DNA of 64,000 bases from Moritella yayanosii. GTDB lineage: Bacteria; Pseudomonadota; Gammaproteobacteria; Enterobacterales; Moritellaceae. Both the position numbers and the translations under genes were made by a program. The notes beneath the pieces are model-generated. The model saw nothing but the letters and a program-made list of their open reading frames with translations, did no database searches and had not been told where the DNA came from. Location of the stretch: positions 2,728,001 through 2,792,000 of the forward strand of contig NZ_LS483250.1 in NCBI RefSeq assembly GCF_900465055.1, in the 5' to 3' direction. The first letter of the stretch is position 1, and every line of letters begins with the position of its first letter. Below, in pieces: positions 1 to 12,307 of the stretch.

Positions 1-2649
<2,649 letters not shown>

Positions 2650-2796
2650 ATACAATCTAAAGTCGACCGTACAATTGAAATAACTAGGTATTATCTAGTT
2701 TTTTTCGCCTCAAGAATACTCAAGAACACTCTATTGTTATTGCCAAAGCAATAACGTGTTTTAAGAACTTCTTTATTTATTCAGCTTTCCAAATTT

Positions 2797-2806
2797 TTAA
2801 AGAGCA
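2797..2806 (-). promoter_or_regulatory. boxA antitermination site in 16S-23S spacer
   Basis: The minus strand reads TGCTCTTTAA, matching the core of rRNA boxA (TGCTCTTTAACAA in the 16S leader of the same operon). boxA RNA binds NusB-NusE and keeps rRNA transcription resistant to Rho. Confidence 0.75.
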
Positions 2807-2815
2807 ATTTGCTAA

Positions 2816-2853
2816 AAAGCAAAGATAAACATTGTATTGTTTATCTTTGCTTT
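2816..2853 (-). repeat. Perfect 16-bp inverted repeat (hairpin) in rRNA spacer
   Basis: The arms at 2816-2831 and 2838-2853 are perfectly complementary (16 of 16) around a 6-base loop. In the transcript it lies between the 16S processing stem and the spacer boxA. It has no U tract, so it is not an intrinsic terminator. The same hairpin is present at 24472-24509 in the second operon. It may be an RNase III or folding element; its role is unknown to me. Confidence 0.85.
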
Positions 2854-2893
2854 CTCGCGTCTTACGATGAGTAAGACATACTTTTCAACTTTC

Positions 2894-2919
2894 TATTCAA
2901 GCAATTTGTGTGGGCACTT
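2894..2919 (-). other. 3' half of 16S rRNA processing stem
   Basis: This 26-base stretch downstream of 16S is complementary at 24 of 26 positions to 4645-4670 in the 16S leader. Together they enclose the 16S sequence, as expected for the double-stranded RNase III substrate that releases pre-16S. Confidence 0.8.
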
Positions 2920-2940
2920 ACAAAAATTAACAACTTTACG

Positions 2941-4485
<1,545 letters not shown>

Positions 4486-4644
4486 AAAGTTTTTGACTAA
4501 TTGCCTAAGCAATTAAGTCGGCTCAATGAATTCTGTACTTCAACAATAAAACCGAAGTTCTATTGTTTATAAAACTATAAATCTTTCGATTTAAGTTTAT
4601 GTTCACAATTACATTGATATAATATTTGGTCATTATATCTCTGC

Positions 4645-4670
4645 AAGTGCTCACACAGATTGCTTGAATA
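4645..4670 (-). other. 5' half of 16S rRNA processing stem
   Basis: Pairs with 2894-2919 across the 16S gene (24 of 26 positions; the two mismatches are C-A and A-C). Confidence 0.8.
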
Positions 4671-4672
4671 AA

Positions 4673-4685
4673 TTGTTAAAGAGCA
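4673..4685 (-). promoter_or_regulatory. boxA antitermination site in 16S leader
   Basis: The minus strand reads TGCTCTTTAACAA, an exact consensus rRNA boxA, just upstream of the processing stem as in E. coli rrn leaders. Confidence 0.85.
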
Positions 4686-4721
4686 TTGACCTTGACGCCT
4701 TGCGTCGTAGTCAGGCTGCGT

Positions 4722-4749
4722 ATTCTACGCAAACCAGATTTGAAGTCAA
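4722..4749 (-). promoter_or_regulatory. rrn operon 1 promoter P2
   Basis: On the minus strand TTGACT (4744-4749) is followed after 16 bases by TAGAAT (4722-4727). It lies about 120 bases downstream of P1, as in E. coli rrn operons. The -10 departs from the perfect TATAAT of the second operon's P2. Confidence 0.7.
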
Positions 4750-4844
4750 GCACATATTCATGCTTTATTCAGGACGTTTAAAAAGTAACCGAAGTTGCTT
4801 TTCAACACCTTACTGAACGACATTTGCCGTGTCAGTGAGGTCGC

Positions 4845-4872
4845 ATTATAGAGATCTACTTCGACATGGCAA
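4845..4872 (-). promoter_or_regulatory. rrn operon 1 promoter P1
   Basis: The minus strand has TTGCCA (4867-4872), a 16-base spacer and TATAAT (4845-4850), followed by a GC-rich discriminator GCGACCTC and then ACTGACACGG. The 16-base spacer, GC discriminator and downstream motif are hallmarks of stringently controlled (ppGpp/DksA, initiating NTP) rRNA P1 promoters. The same core occurs at 26502-26529. Confidence 0.85.
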
Positions 4873-5045
4873 GCGTTTATTGATGGAAAGTAAAACAGCC
4901 TCGACAACTGCTCATAGAACAATCAAAAGCCTGCATCAACGACCTGTTTGCTCAATAAATAACATTCAAACTAAGCGTACAATAGCCATCCCCCACTATA
5001 TCTATTATTTTAGAGGTTACATTTTTAGCTCATAGTGAAATTATC

Positions 5046-5444
5046 ATGTCTTTACCTATCGAATATACACGTTTGAACCTGCTCGCATTAGCTAAAACTA
5101 AACGTCAACGACAATACAAAGCACAATGGCTGATTATACGTCAGGGAGAGCTCAACATTCGGTTAGGTAAAACCCTGTTCACGCTAAACCAATCACAATC
5201 AATCTGGTTACCACATGACTGCCTATATGCCATTGAATCAATCACCGCAAGTCAAATTGACATCCTCGCGTTTTCTGCTCGCGTTACCGCGTCATTACCT
5301 ACAACATTATGCCAATTCACGACGCCGTCATTACTACCTGTATTAATTGATGAACTAATGACTACCGATAAAACCACCACTTCGGCTCAACATTTATTGC
5401 AAGTATGCTTAGATCAAGTGCATAAATTAACAGAGCATCATTAA
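5046..5444 (+). CDS. Cupin-like protein resembling the AraC N-terminal sensor domain, without HTH
   Basis: This 132-residue cytoplasmic protein resembles the N-terminal beta-barrel (cupin) half of AraC-family regulators: a run of short strands including WLIIRQGELNIRLG and a proline-turn segment SIWLPHDCLYAIES. No helix-turn-helix follows; the frame stops after a short helical tail. It could be a small stand-alone cupin or the leftover half of an AraC regulator. It precedes an unknown gene and an RND efflux operon, so a sensing role there is possible but unproven. The ribosome binding site before this ATG is weak. Confidence 0.55.
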   Translation: MSLPIEYTRLNLLALAKTKRQRQYKAQWLIIRQGELNIRLGKTLFTLNQSQSIWLPHDCLYAIESITASQIDILAFSARVTASLPTTLCQFTTPSLLPVLIDELMTTDKTTTSAQHLLQVCLDQVHKLTEHH

Positions 5445-5505
5445 GCTGATATTCTTTTATGGGTAAAATTGCGTATAATTAATTTTTCCATTATTTAAAG
5501 CAATT

Positions 5506-5994
5506 ATGTTTATTTTTAAATGCGAAGGTTTAAATCAAGAACAAGCAACAATTCAAGTTGCGTCGTTACTATGGACAGAATCAGGCGAAGTTACCTTTAA
5601 GGCCAATGATGATAGCTTTGCTTGCTTACTACTCAACCAATGCAAAAGTGACAGTGGTGGTTTTTTCAACCTGCTCGCAGGTTGTAAACCGCTATTCATA
5701 GAGCAGTGGTTAGAATATTTAGAAGAAAAACAATTAATAAAGAAAGTGTCATTACAGCAAGTCGACTATAAAGAAGCTGACTATCCAGTAAAATTGGGCT
5801 TGGATGATGAAAGTGCCAGCACATTACTCGATATGTTATACAAAGTTGGTAACTTTAATCGCTTACAAATTTCTCGCTATTTAAAAAACAGAAACAACAT
5901 TACTTATTTATCAACTAAATATGACAAAGCAGATTTACAACGTTATCTACAGCTTGGTCGAGCGATTAACTTTATTCTCAAGCTGAAAAAATGA
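5506..5994 (+). CDS. Conserved-looking hypothetical protein, 162 aa
   Basis: I do not recognise this protein. It is soluble, with no signal peptide or membrane segment, and mixes beta-rich N-terminal sequence (about 1-60) with a helical, charged C-terminal half rich in Lys, Tyr and Leu (about 90-162). It has three cysteines and no obvious catalytic motif. An AT-rich stretch with TATAAT at 5474-5479 precedes it. It lies 58 bases before the RND efflux operon and may be transcribed with it. Confidence 0.6.
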   Translation: MFIFKCEGLNQEQATIQVASLLWTESGEVTFKANDDSFACLLLNQCKSDSGGFFNLLAGCKPLFIEQWLEYLEEKQLIKKVSLQQVDYKEADYPVKLGLDDESASTLLDMLYKVGNFNRLQISRYLKNRNNITYLSTKYDKADLQRYLQLGRAINFILKLKK

Positions 5995-6052
5995 TGGTTA
6001 AGCGATACCAATAAAAGTGACATCACGACGTTAAAATTAGGAACAATTTTTC

Positions 6053-7453
6053 ATGCGAAGGATAATCTACTTCATTTTGGCTGTTAACCTATCAGGGTGT
6101 AGTATCTTTACCCCGCCAGCAGCGATCGTGACTGATCGGATAATGACACCAGCGCAATGGAGTACGGTCCATCTTCATACTGATATTAAAACAACATGGC
6201 AAGGTATCGCTGCTTATCCTCAATTAACCGAATACATCCAAGAAGCCCTTGCCTATAATCCCCAGTTGACCTCTGAACGCTATAATATCGATATTGCCGT
6301 CGCCTTAGTAAAACAAACCGCAGCCGGACAATACCCTCAAATTGATGCTTACCTTGGCAGTGGACGTCAACGTAATAACCAAAATATAACCAATAGCGGT
6401 TCAGTTAATATCGATACGGGGTGGGAAATTGATTATCTTGGCAAACTAAACGATCTCGCCAAGGCGGCTACACTGGATGCTAAACAAGCTATCCTTAACT
6501 ATAAGCAACAGCAATCAAATACCATCGCCCTTATCAGCCAACAATGGTTTGATCTTATCTTCTACCAGCAACAGCTCAAATTGATTAACAAACGCCTGCA
6601 AAACTTACAGCAAAATTTAGCCATTATTGAAAATGGCTACGACCAAGGCCTAAAGCAATCCCTCGATGTCTATCTTGCCCGCGCCGATCTCGCTCGAGCA
6701 CAAGCAGCTAAACAAGAAAATTTAGAAGCACTCAAAAATACCCAACGGCAATTAGAGTTATCATTAGGACGTTACCCCGCCGCAAGTATTCACGCGAATG
6801 GTGATTTAACCTTTGCCGCAATACCGGTGCCATCTGGTTTACCGTCAGAGTTAATTCAGCGACGATTCGATATTCAACAAGTCATGTTGGCACTTAATGC
6901 TGAAAACTTCCGTGTAGCCCATGCTTATAAAAACAGGTTTCCCAGCTTATCACTTTCCTTATCAGGTGGCACAAGCAGCCCTGAGCTTAGCAACTTACTA
7001 CAATCTAATAGCTTGGTATGGTCACTTTTTGCCAATGCATCGGCATCGCTCTTTGATGCAGGTGCATTAACCGCAAAACAAGCACAGCAAACCGCGAAGA
7101 CTCAACAAGCCGCAATATCTGTAACACGGGTTACTTTGCAAGCCTTTAGTGAAGTTGAAACCGCACTTGCGGCAGAAGTCACGCTCGCAAATAGAGAATT
7201 ACAGCAACAGAATGCTGAATACTATTTTAATATCGCCGAGCAACTCGCATTTGAACAATATATTGCCGGGTTAACGGATTATATCACCGTGTTGGAATCG
7301 CAGCGTAGCGCCTTTGATGCGCAAACCTCCTTGCTTGCAATTAAAACTACCCGTATTCAAAATCGCATCAAGTTATTACTCGCGCTGGGCGGAGATATTC
7401 CCACCTCACTGACGGTTAACACAGACAAGGACCTATCACGTGTCAACGAATAA
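6053..7453 (+). CDS. RND efflux outer membrane lipoprotein (TolC/NodT/OprM family)
   Basis: This is the outer membrane channel of a tripartite drug or metabolite efflux pump. At 466 residues it has the usual length. The N-terminus is a lipoprotein signal with lipobox LSGC, acylated Cys16. The body shows the long alpha-helical coiled-coil pattern of TolC-like proteins in two repeats, rich in Gln, Ala and Leu (for example QAKQENLEALKNTQRQLELS near 220-240 and a matching region near 345-440). AGGA lies 10 bases before the ATG. Its end overlaps the adaptor start by 14 bases, so the three pump genes form one translationally coupled operon. Confidence 0.9.
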   Translation: MRRIIYFILAVNLSGCSIFTPPAAIVTDRIMTPAQWSTVHLHTDIKTTWQGIAAYPQLTEYIQEALAYNPQLTSERYNIDIAVALVKQTAAGQYPQIDAYLGSGRQRNNQNITNSGSVNIDTGWEIDYLGKLNDLAKAATLDAKQAILNYKQQQSNTIALISQQWFDLIFYQQQLKLINKRLQNLQQNLAIIENGYDQGLKQSLDVYLARADLARAQAAKQENLEALKNTQRQLELSLGRYPAASIHANGDLTFAAIPVPSGLPSELIQRRFDIQQVMLALNAENFRVAHAYKNRFPSLSLSLSGGTSSPELSNLLQSNSLVWSLFANASASLFDAGALTAKQAQQTAKTQQAAISVTRVTLQAFSEVETALAAEVTLANRELQQQNAEYYFNIAEQLAFEQYIAGLTDYITVLESQRSAFDAQTSLLAIKTTRIQNRIKLLLALGGDIPTSLTVNTDKDLSRVNE

Positions 7454-8651
7454 GCCATTAACCAAATTTGAAACACTACTTCGCTATGTGCTGCCACTGC
7501 TGGTGTTATTAATAACGGTATTCATCATCCGAGTGATCATGTCAACGAGCCCAACCACCGAAAAAAGACAGCAAGCGGCGGATGAGCCATTAACCGTCGA
7601 AGTTCTCATCTTAGAACAACGCGACTTTCCGGTGATAATCAAGACTAATGGGATCATTCAGCCACGTAGTCAAGCCAGTATTGCCAGCCAGGTATCAGGC
7701 ACCATTACCCAGGTTTCACCCGCATTTACCTCTGGAGGATTTTTCAATGCCGGTGATACGCTACTCACTGTTGATAATCGTGATTATATTATTGCGGTTA
7801 AAATTGCATCCGCGGCATTAATTGAAGTTAAATTAACACTGACAGAAGAGCAAGCAAAAAGTAAACAAGCACAGCGAGATTGGCAACGCCTTGGCCGTGA
7901 AGGCAAAGCTAACGCGCTGGTATTAAGAAAACCCCAATTAGCATCCGCACATGCGTCTTTCGCCTCTGCACAAGCGCAACTAGAACAAGCACAACTCAAT
8001 CTACAAAGAACTCAGATCCTTGCGCCTTATGCGGGCCGAGTACTAACCAAAAATGTTGGTATTGGTCAGTTTGTCACCATAGGGTCTGCACTAGCAGATA
8101 TTTACGCCACAGATCAGGTTGAAATTCGTTTACCACTCAATAGCCAACAACAACATTATGTCCAGCTGCCAGAACCATTTAAACCGCACAGTCGTACGTA
8201 TTACCCGCCAGTTAATATCATCGCTCAATTCGGCAATCAACGTTATAGCTGGTCAGGTAAGCTCACCCGAACAGAAGGTGCTTTAGATGCGAAAAGTCAT
8301 CAACTTTATGCCGTAGCAACCATCGAAAATCCTTACGGTCGTGATAACAGTAATAAACCCGCATTAAAAATTGGCCAATTTGTTAGCGCAGAAATAGCAG
8401 GTAAGGTCCTCAACAATATATTTGTGCTGCCAACAGCCAGTGTCTATGAAGGCGATCAAGTGATTATATTTAAGGACGGTTTACTCCATCGTAAAAATAT
8501 TAACGTCATCTGGCGTGATAGCCGCAACACGATTGTCGACGTAGGAATTCATGCCGGGGAATTATTAGTGACAACACCTTTAAGCGCAGTGGTCTCCGGT
8601 AGTAAAGCACAGCTAATTACCACGCGAAATAACGCAGATAAAGGTAATTAA
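7440..8651 (+). CDS. RND efflux periplasmic adaptor (membrane fusion protein, HlyD/AcrA family)
   Basis: This protein links the inner membrane pump to the outer membrane channel. Its 403 residues comprise an N-terminal membrane anchor (about 15-34), a lipoyl-like half near 65-110 (RSQASIASQVSGTITQV), a helical hairpin rich in Ala and Gln near 115-180, the second lipoyl half (ILAPYAGRVLTKNVGIGQFV), then beta-barrel and membrane-proximal domains. The start is GTG at 7440, supported by AAGGA eight bases upstream, and it overlaps the preceding gene by 14 bases. The permease follows after 3 bases. The substrate cannot be told from sequence. Confidence 0.92.
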   Translation: MSTNKPLTKFETLLRYVLPLLVLLITVFIIRVIMSTSPTTEKRQQAADEPLTVEVLILEQRDFPVIIKTNGIIQPRSQASIASQVSGTITQVSPAFTSGGFFNAGDTLLTVDNRDYIIAVKIASAALIEVKLTLTEEQAKSKQAQRDWQRLGREGKANALVLRKPQLASAHASFASAQAQLEQAQLNLQRTQILAPYAGRVLTKNVGIGQFVTIGSALADIYATDQVEIRLPLNSQQQHYVQLPEPFKPHSRTYYPPVNIIAQFGNQRYSWSGKLTRTEGALDAKSHQLYAVATIENPYGRDNSNKPALKIGQFVSAEIAGKVLNNIFVLPTASVYEGDQVIIFKDGLLHRKNINVIWRDSRNTIVDVGIHAGELLVTTPLSAVVSGSKAQLITTRNNADKGN

Positions 8652-8654
8652 TCG

Positions 8655-11600
8655 ATGCATAATTTAATTGCTTGGTTCACCCGTAATCACGTGGCCGCTA
8701 ATTTACTCATGATATTAATTCTTGGCGCCGGATTTTTCACCCTTAAATACCGCGTTAATGTAGAAGTATTTCCTGATGTCACCATAGATGTGATTAATAT
8801 TAGCATCGCCCTGCCCGGTGCAAGCCCTGAAGAGGCAGAAGAAAGTTTAGCCATTCCAATTGAAGAAGCCATTCTCGATATTGAAGGCATTGATAAAATA
8901 ACCTCACGCTCAACGGAAGGCAGTTCAACGATCAGTGTTGAAGTGGGTGCAAAATATGATCCATATCGACTAAAAGATGAAATTAAAAATCGGATTGATG
9001 CCCTAAACACTTTACCTGCGAACGCAGAAAAACCCATTATTAGCCAACCAACATCAAGCCGAGAAGTGATCAGCGTGATAATTTCTGGCGAGTTAACAGA
9101 AAAAGAATTACGTTTACTTGGTGAACAAACCCGAGAGCGACTGCTAAATGAAACCAACATCACCCAAGTCACTCTTGAATCGGTTCGCCCTTATGAAATA
9201 TCCATCGAAGTGTCTGAACAAACCTTACGTCAATACAACCTCACCATGGATGAAATAGCCGCAGCAATTAATGCCAATTCAGTTGACTTAAGTGGCGGTA
9301 GTATTAAAACCCCTTCAGGTGAGATCTTATTACGCAGTAAAGGCCAAGCTTACGTTGGCAGTGAATACGCCAACATCATGATCCGCAGTCATACTGATGG
9401 TACACGGCTTATACTAAAGGATATAGCCACCATAAAAGATGGCTTTGAAGAAACCCCAATCATTACGCGCTTTAATGGTAAACCCGCAGTGATCATTGAA
9501 GTTTATCGCGTGGGCGCACAAAGTGCCATCACCATCGCCGATACAGTCAAAGCGTTTATTGTTGAACAACAAGCATTAATGCCCGACGGGGTGAAACTGG
9601 ATTACTGGCGTGATGATTCCAAAATCATAAAATCACGTATTAATACCCTAAGTACCAGTGCGATCCAAGGTGGTATCTTAGTTGCCATCATGCTCACGTT
9701 ATTTTTGCGCCCCGCCATCGCATTTTGGGTAACCGTCGGTATTCCAGTCAGCTTTATGGGCGGCGCTATATTCATGCCAGAACTGGACATCTCCATCAAC
9801 ATCATTTCATTATTCGCTTTTATTATGGTGCTGGGTATTTTAGTGGATGATGCCATTGTCAGTGGTGAAAATGTCTATACGCATCTAAAGCGCGGCGAAC
9901 CGCCAGAAAGAGCGGCAATCATAGGTATACAAGAAGTCTCAACCCCCGTTACCTTCGGTATTTTAACCACCATAGTTGCTTTTATCCCACTGACTTTAAT
10001 TGAAGGTGCGCGGGGCGATATTTTTGCGCAAATACCCGCCATTGTGATACCGGTATTATTGTTCTCGTTAATCGAATCAAAACTCATTTTACCTGCGCAT
10101 TTAAAACATATCCGTATGCAGGGCAGTAATCAAAACCGTTTCTTACGCTGGCAAGAACGTTTTGCAAATAACTTTGAACAAGCCATTATTCGCTATTATC
10201 GACCGGCATTATCAGCCGTATTAGCACGTCGTTATTTATCATTAACCGTGGCTTTTTCGGTCATGCTCATTGTCTTAACCTTGGTCACATCGGGTTGGGT
10301 ACGTTTTATCTTTTTTCCACGGATCCCCAGTGAAATAGCCCGCGGAGTTATCGTCATGCCGACCGGAACGGATATTGCGGTCACCGATAAATACGTGCAA
10401 AAAATGTTGGACTCGGCATTATTACTACAGAAAAAATATACCGACACCAGCACCAATGAAAGCGTGATCAAAGATATCTTTGCCACCGTCGGATCAAGCG
10501 GTGGTAGTAGTGCAGGTCAATCGCACCTTGGTCGCGTTATATTCCAGGTTCAATCCGAAGAAGAACGGGTTATTGATATTAGTGTTGCCGCGCTAGTCAA
10601 AGAATGGCGCGCATTAATCGGCCATGTCCCCGGCGCCCAAAGTCTGACATTTAAAGCTGAAACAGGTCACAGCGGTTCACCTTTAAACATCCAACTCACC
10701 GCTCACCGTTATGACTCGTTACGCACCGTGGCGGATAAGATCAAAAATAAACTGACTGAATACCCATCGGTCTTTGATATTGAGGACAGTATTTCCAAAG
10801 GTAAAACAGAATTACAGCTGGCCATAAAGCCAGAAGCGGAAGCATTGGGATTAAGTTTATCGGATCTAGCCCAACAAGTAAGGCAAGCTTTTTATGGTGA
10901 ACAAGTACAACGGATACAACGCGGTAAAGATGACGTAAAAGTATTTATTCGTTATCCAAAAAATGAACGGCAGTCTATTTATAACTTAAATAACATGATG
11001 ATCAGAACCCCTGCGGGTGACGAGATCCCCTTTCTTGAGGTAGCAGACATAACCGTCAGTACCAGTCCATCAGTCATTATTCGTATTGATCGACAACGCA
11101 CACTTAATATCACCGCTGACTTAAATAAAGAAACCGGTAACCTCGGCATATTAAAACAAGACTTAACCGATTATTTAGATCAACTCATGCAGCTGTATCC
11201 AGACGTCAGTTACTCGCTCGAGGGAGAGGCTAAAGAACAAGATGAATCTTTCTCTAGTTTAAAACTCGGGTTGGTTTTTGTGTTATTTGCGATTTACGCT
11301 TTACTTGCGATCCCATTTCGCTCTTATACTCAACCATTAATCGTCATGTCAGTGATACCATTCGGCGCTATTGGCGCTATCTTAGGTCACATCATCATGG
11401 GCAATCCTCTCACCTTAATGAGTGTACTTGGCATGCTGGCATTGACCGGTGTGGTAGTGAATGATTCCTTGGTATTAGTGGACTATATTAATAAACAACG
11501 CGCTGACGGCGTGCCACTGACTGAGGCGGTAAACAACGCTGGTGTCGCACGTTTTAGAGCCGTAATGTTAACCTCGATCACCACGTTTGTTGGCTTGATG

Positions 11601-11804
11601 CCACTGTTGCTTGAAACGAGTATTCAAGCTCAATTTCTTATTCCAATGGCAATATCATTAGGATTCGGCATTATATTTGCGACCGTGATAACCTTATTTA
11701 TCGTGCCCATTAATTATTTATTATTAGAAGATTTCGGGCGTTTGATCACATGGTTAAAGCACCTTTACCGCCGACGTCCTAATGACACAAGCAGCAAAGT
11801 GTAA
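8655..11804 (+). CDS. RND efflux permease (AcrB-like, HAE1-type)
   Basis: This inner membrane, proton-driven pump has 1049 residues, close to AcrB. It has the duplicated RND layout: TM1 at about 10-30, a large periplasmic loop, TM2-7, a second loop and TM8-12. The start of the first loop carries GASPEEAEESLAIPIEEAI. The proton-relay pair is present in TM4 as Asp398-Asp399 (GILVDDAIVSGEN). At the place of AcrB Lys940 in TM10 there is Asn936 (GVVVNDSLVLVDY), so the relay chemistry differs from AcrB. It is the last gene of the pump operon. Substrate unknown. Confidence 0.93.
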   Translation: MHNLIAWFTRNHVAANLLMILILGAGFFTLKYRVNVEVFPDVTIDVINISIALPGASPEEAEESLAIPIEEAILDIEGIDKITSRSTEGSSTISVEVGAKYDPYRLKDEIKNRIDALNTLPANAEKPIISQPTSSREVISVIISGELTEKELRLLGEQTRERLLNETNITQVTLESVRPYEISIEVSEQTLRQYNLTMDEIAAAINANSVDLSGGSIKTPSGEILLRSKGQAYVGSEYANIMIRSHTDGTRLILKDIATIKDGFEETPIITRFNGKPAVIIEVYRVGAQSAITIADTVKAFIVEQQALMPDGVKLDYWRDDSKIIKSRINTLSTSAIQGGILVAIMLTLFLRPAIAFWVTVGIPVSFMGGAIFMPELDISINIISLFAFIMVLGILVDDAIVSGENVYTHLKRGEPPERAAIIGIQEVSTPVTFGILTTIVAFIPLTLIEGARGDIFAQIPAIVIPVLLFSLIESKLILPAHLKHIRMQGSNQNRFLRWQERFANNFEQAIIRYYRPALSAVLARRYLSLTVAFSVMLIVLTLVTSGWVRFIFFPRIPSEIARGVIVMPTGTDIAVTDKYVQKMLDSALLLQKKYTDTSTNESVIKDIFATVGSSGGSSAGQSHLGRVIFQVQSEEERVIDISVAALVKEWRALIGHVPGAQSLTFKAETGHSGSPLNIQLTAHRYDSLRTVADKIKNKLTEYPSVFDIEDSISKGKTELQLAIKPEAEALGLSLSDLAQQVRQAFYGEQVQRIQRGKDDVKVFIRYPKNERQSIYNLNNMMIRTPAGDEIPFLEVADITVSTSPSVIIRIDRQRTLNITADLNKETGNLGILKQDLTDYLDQLMQLYPDVSYSLEGEAKEQDESFSSLKLGLVFVLFAIYALLAIPFRSYTQPLIVMSVIPFGAIGAILGHIIMGNPLTLMSVLGMLALTGVVVNDSLVLVDYINKQRADGVPLTEAVNNAGVARFRAVMLTSITTFVGLMPLLLETSIQAQFLIPMAISLGFGIIFATVITLFIVPINYLLLEDFGRLITWLKHLYRRRPNDTSSKV

Positions 11805-11889
11805 AAACTAAAGACTGAAAAAAATAGCACCAAGTGTTAACATTAATTCTATTGACGACAATATAAATAACACAAGGAAGTGGTGTTCT

Positions 11890-12267
11890 ATGAATAAATT
11901 ATTTGCATTTATCATGCTAAGTACTGGGTTATACGGATGTCAGTCCACACAAAACTACAACTACCAACCCACTAAATTAGATAATATTACTATCGTACGT
12001 TATCAAAAAATGGCCTATAACTATCCACACCTTAAATTTGATCGCTACAATTCGATCTTAACGGTAACGTATCAACTACCGGCAACAAACTTGGTCTGGC
12101 AACAAAAACATATCGAGGAACAAACTAATCGCGCTTTATGTAAAGATAAAAATAATACAATTTATCGATTAGCGCATGAGGATAACATCGGCGTAAAATT
12201 TATTTATAAAGGCCAAGGCGGTAAAACCTTAGGCCCTTGGGCTGTTGATATTTGTGAACCAAGTTAG
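11890..12267 (+). CDS. Small putative lipoprotein, 125 aa
   Basis: The N-terminus is a lipoprotein signal peptide ending in lipobox LYGC (Cys17), so the mature protein of about 109 residues is probably membrane anchored. The rest is Asn-, Tyr- and Lys-rich with two further cysteines (CKDKN and the terminal DICEPS) that could form a disulfide. I do not recognise the family. A good AAGGAAG ribosome site precedes the ATG. It lies 85 bases after the RND permease and may share the operon. It converges with leuA, with an inverted repeat between them. Confidence 0.65.
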   Translation: MNKLFAFIMLSTGLYGCQSTQNYNYQPTKLDNITIVRYQKMAYNYPHLKFDRYNSILTVTYQLPATNLVWQQKHIEEQTNRALCKDKNNTIYRLAHEDNIGVKFIYKGQGGKTLGPWAVDICEPS

Positions 12268-12275
12268 CATGAATT

Positions 12276-12302
12276 ATGGGTGTCGTTAGATGCAACACCC
12301 AT
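12276..12302. terminator. Inverted repeat between convergent genes (possible weak terminator)
   Basis: ATGGGTGT at 12276-12283 pairs with ACACCCAT at 12295-12302 (8 bp, 11-base loop). It sits between the lipoprotein gene and the end of leuA. Neither strand shows a U tract, so termination efficiency is uncertain. Confidence 0.4.
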
Positions 12303-12307
12303 GATGA

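Larger units (their letters stand above)
2650..2940 (-). other. 16S-23S internal transcribed spacer without tRNA genes
   Basis: This 291-base spacer separates 16S (upstream on the minus strand) from 23S. I looked for tRNA-Ile, tRNA-Ala and tRNA-Glu signatures and found none. It carries one half of the 16S processing stem, a perfect 16-bp hairpin, a boxA antitermination motif, and next to 23S a stretch complementary to the 23S 3' flank of copy 2 (around 21,360-21,412), the expected 23S processing stem. The spacer looks the same in both operons. Confidence 0.9.
4486..5045 (-). other. rRNA operon 1 leader and promoter region (no gene)
   Basis: This 560-base stretch holds no believable gene. It contains the 16S leader, boxA, the processing-stem half and two tandem promoters (P2 near 4735, P1 near 4858). 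Above 4880 it is AT-rich, in the position expected for UP element and Fis sites. Similarity to the second operon's leader continues with small changes to about 4690 and then breaks up, apart from the conserved promoters. Confidence 0.8.

Noticed and set aside
2686-2706. ACTAG...CTAGTTTTTTT hairpin in the rRNA spacer as a terminator
   Set aside because: The T run is on the plus strand; the rRNA is transcribed from the minus strand, where an A run precedes the stem instead.
2650-2940. Possible tRNA genes in the rRNA spacers
   Set aside because: No acceptor, anticodon or T-arm consensus (GGTTCGAATC) was found in either spacer, nor between 23S and 5S.
4829-5035. 68-codon open frame on the plus strand
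   Set aside because: It covers rRNA promoter P1 and the upstream AT-rich region, has no ribosome site and no coding character.
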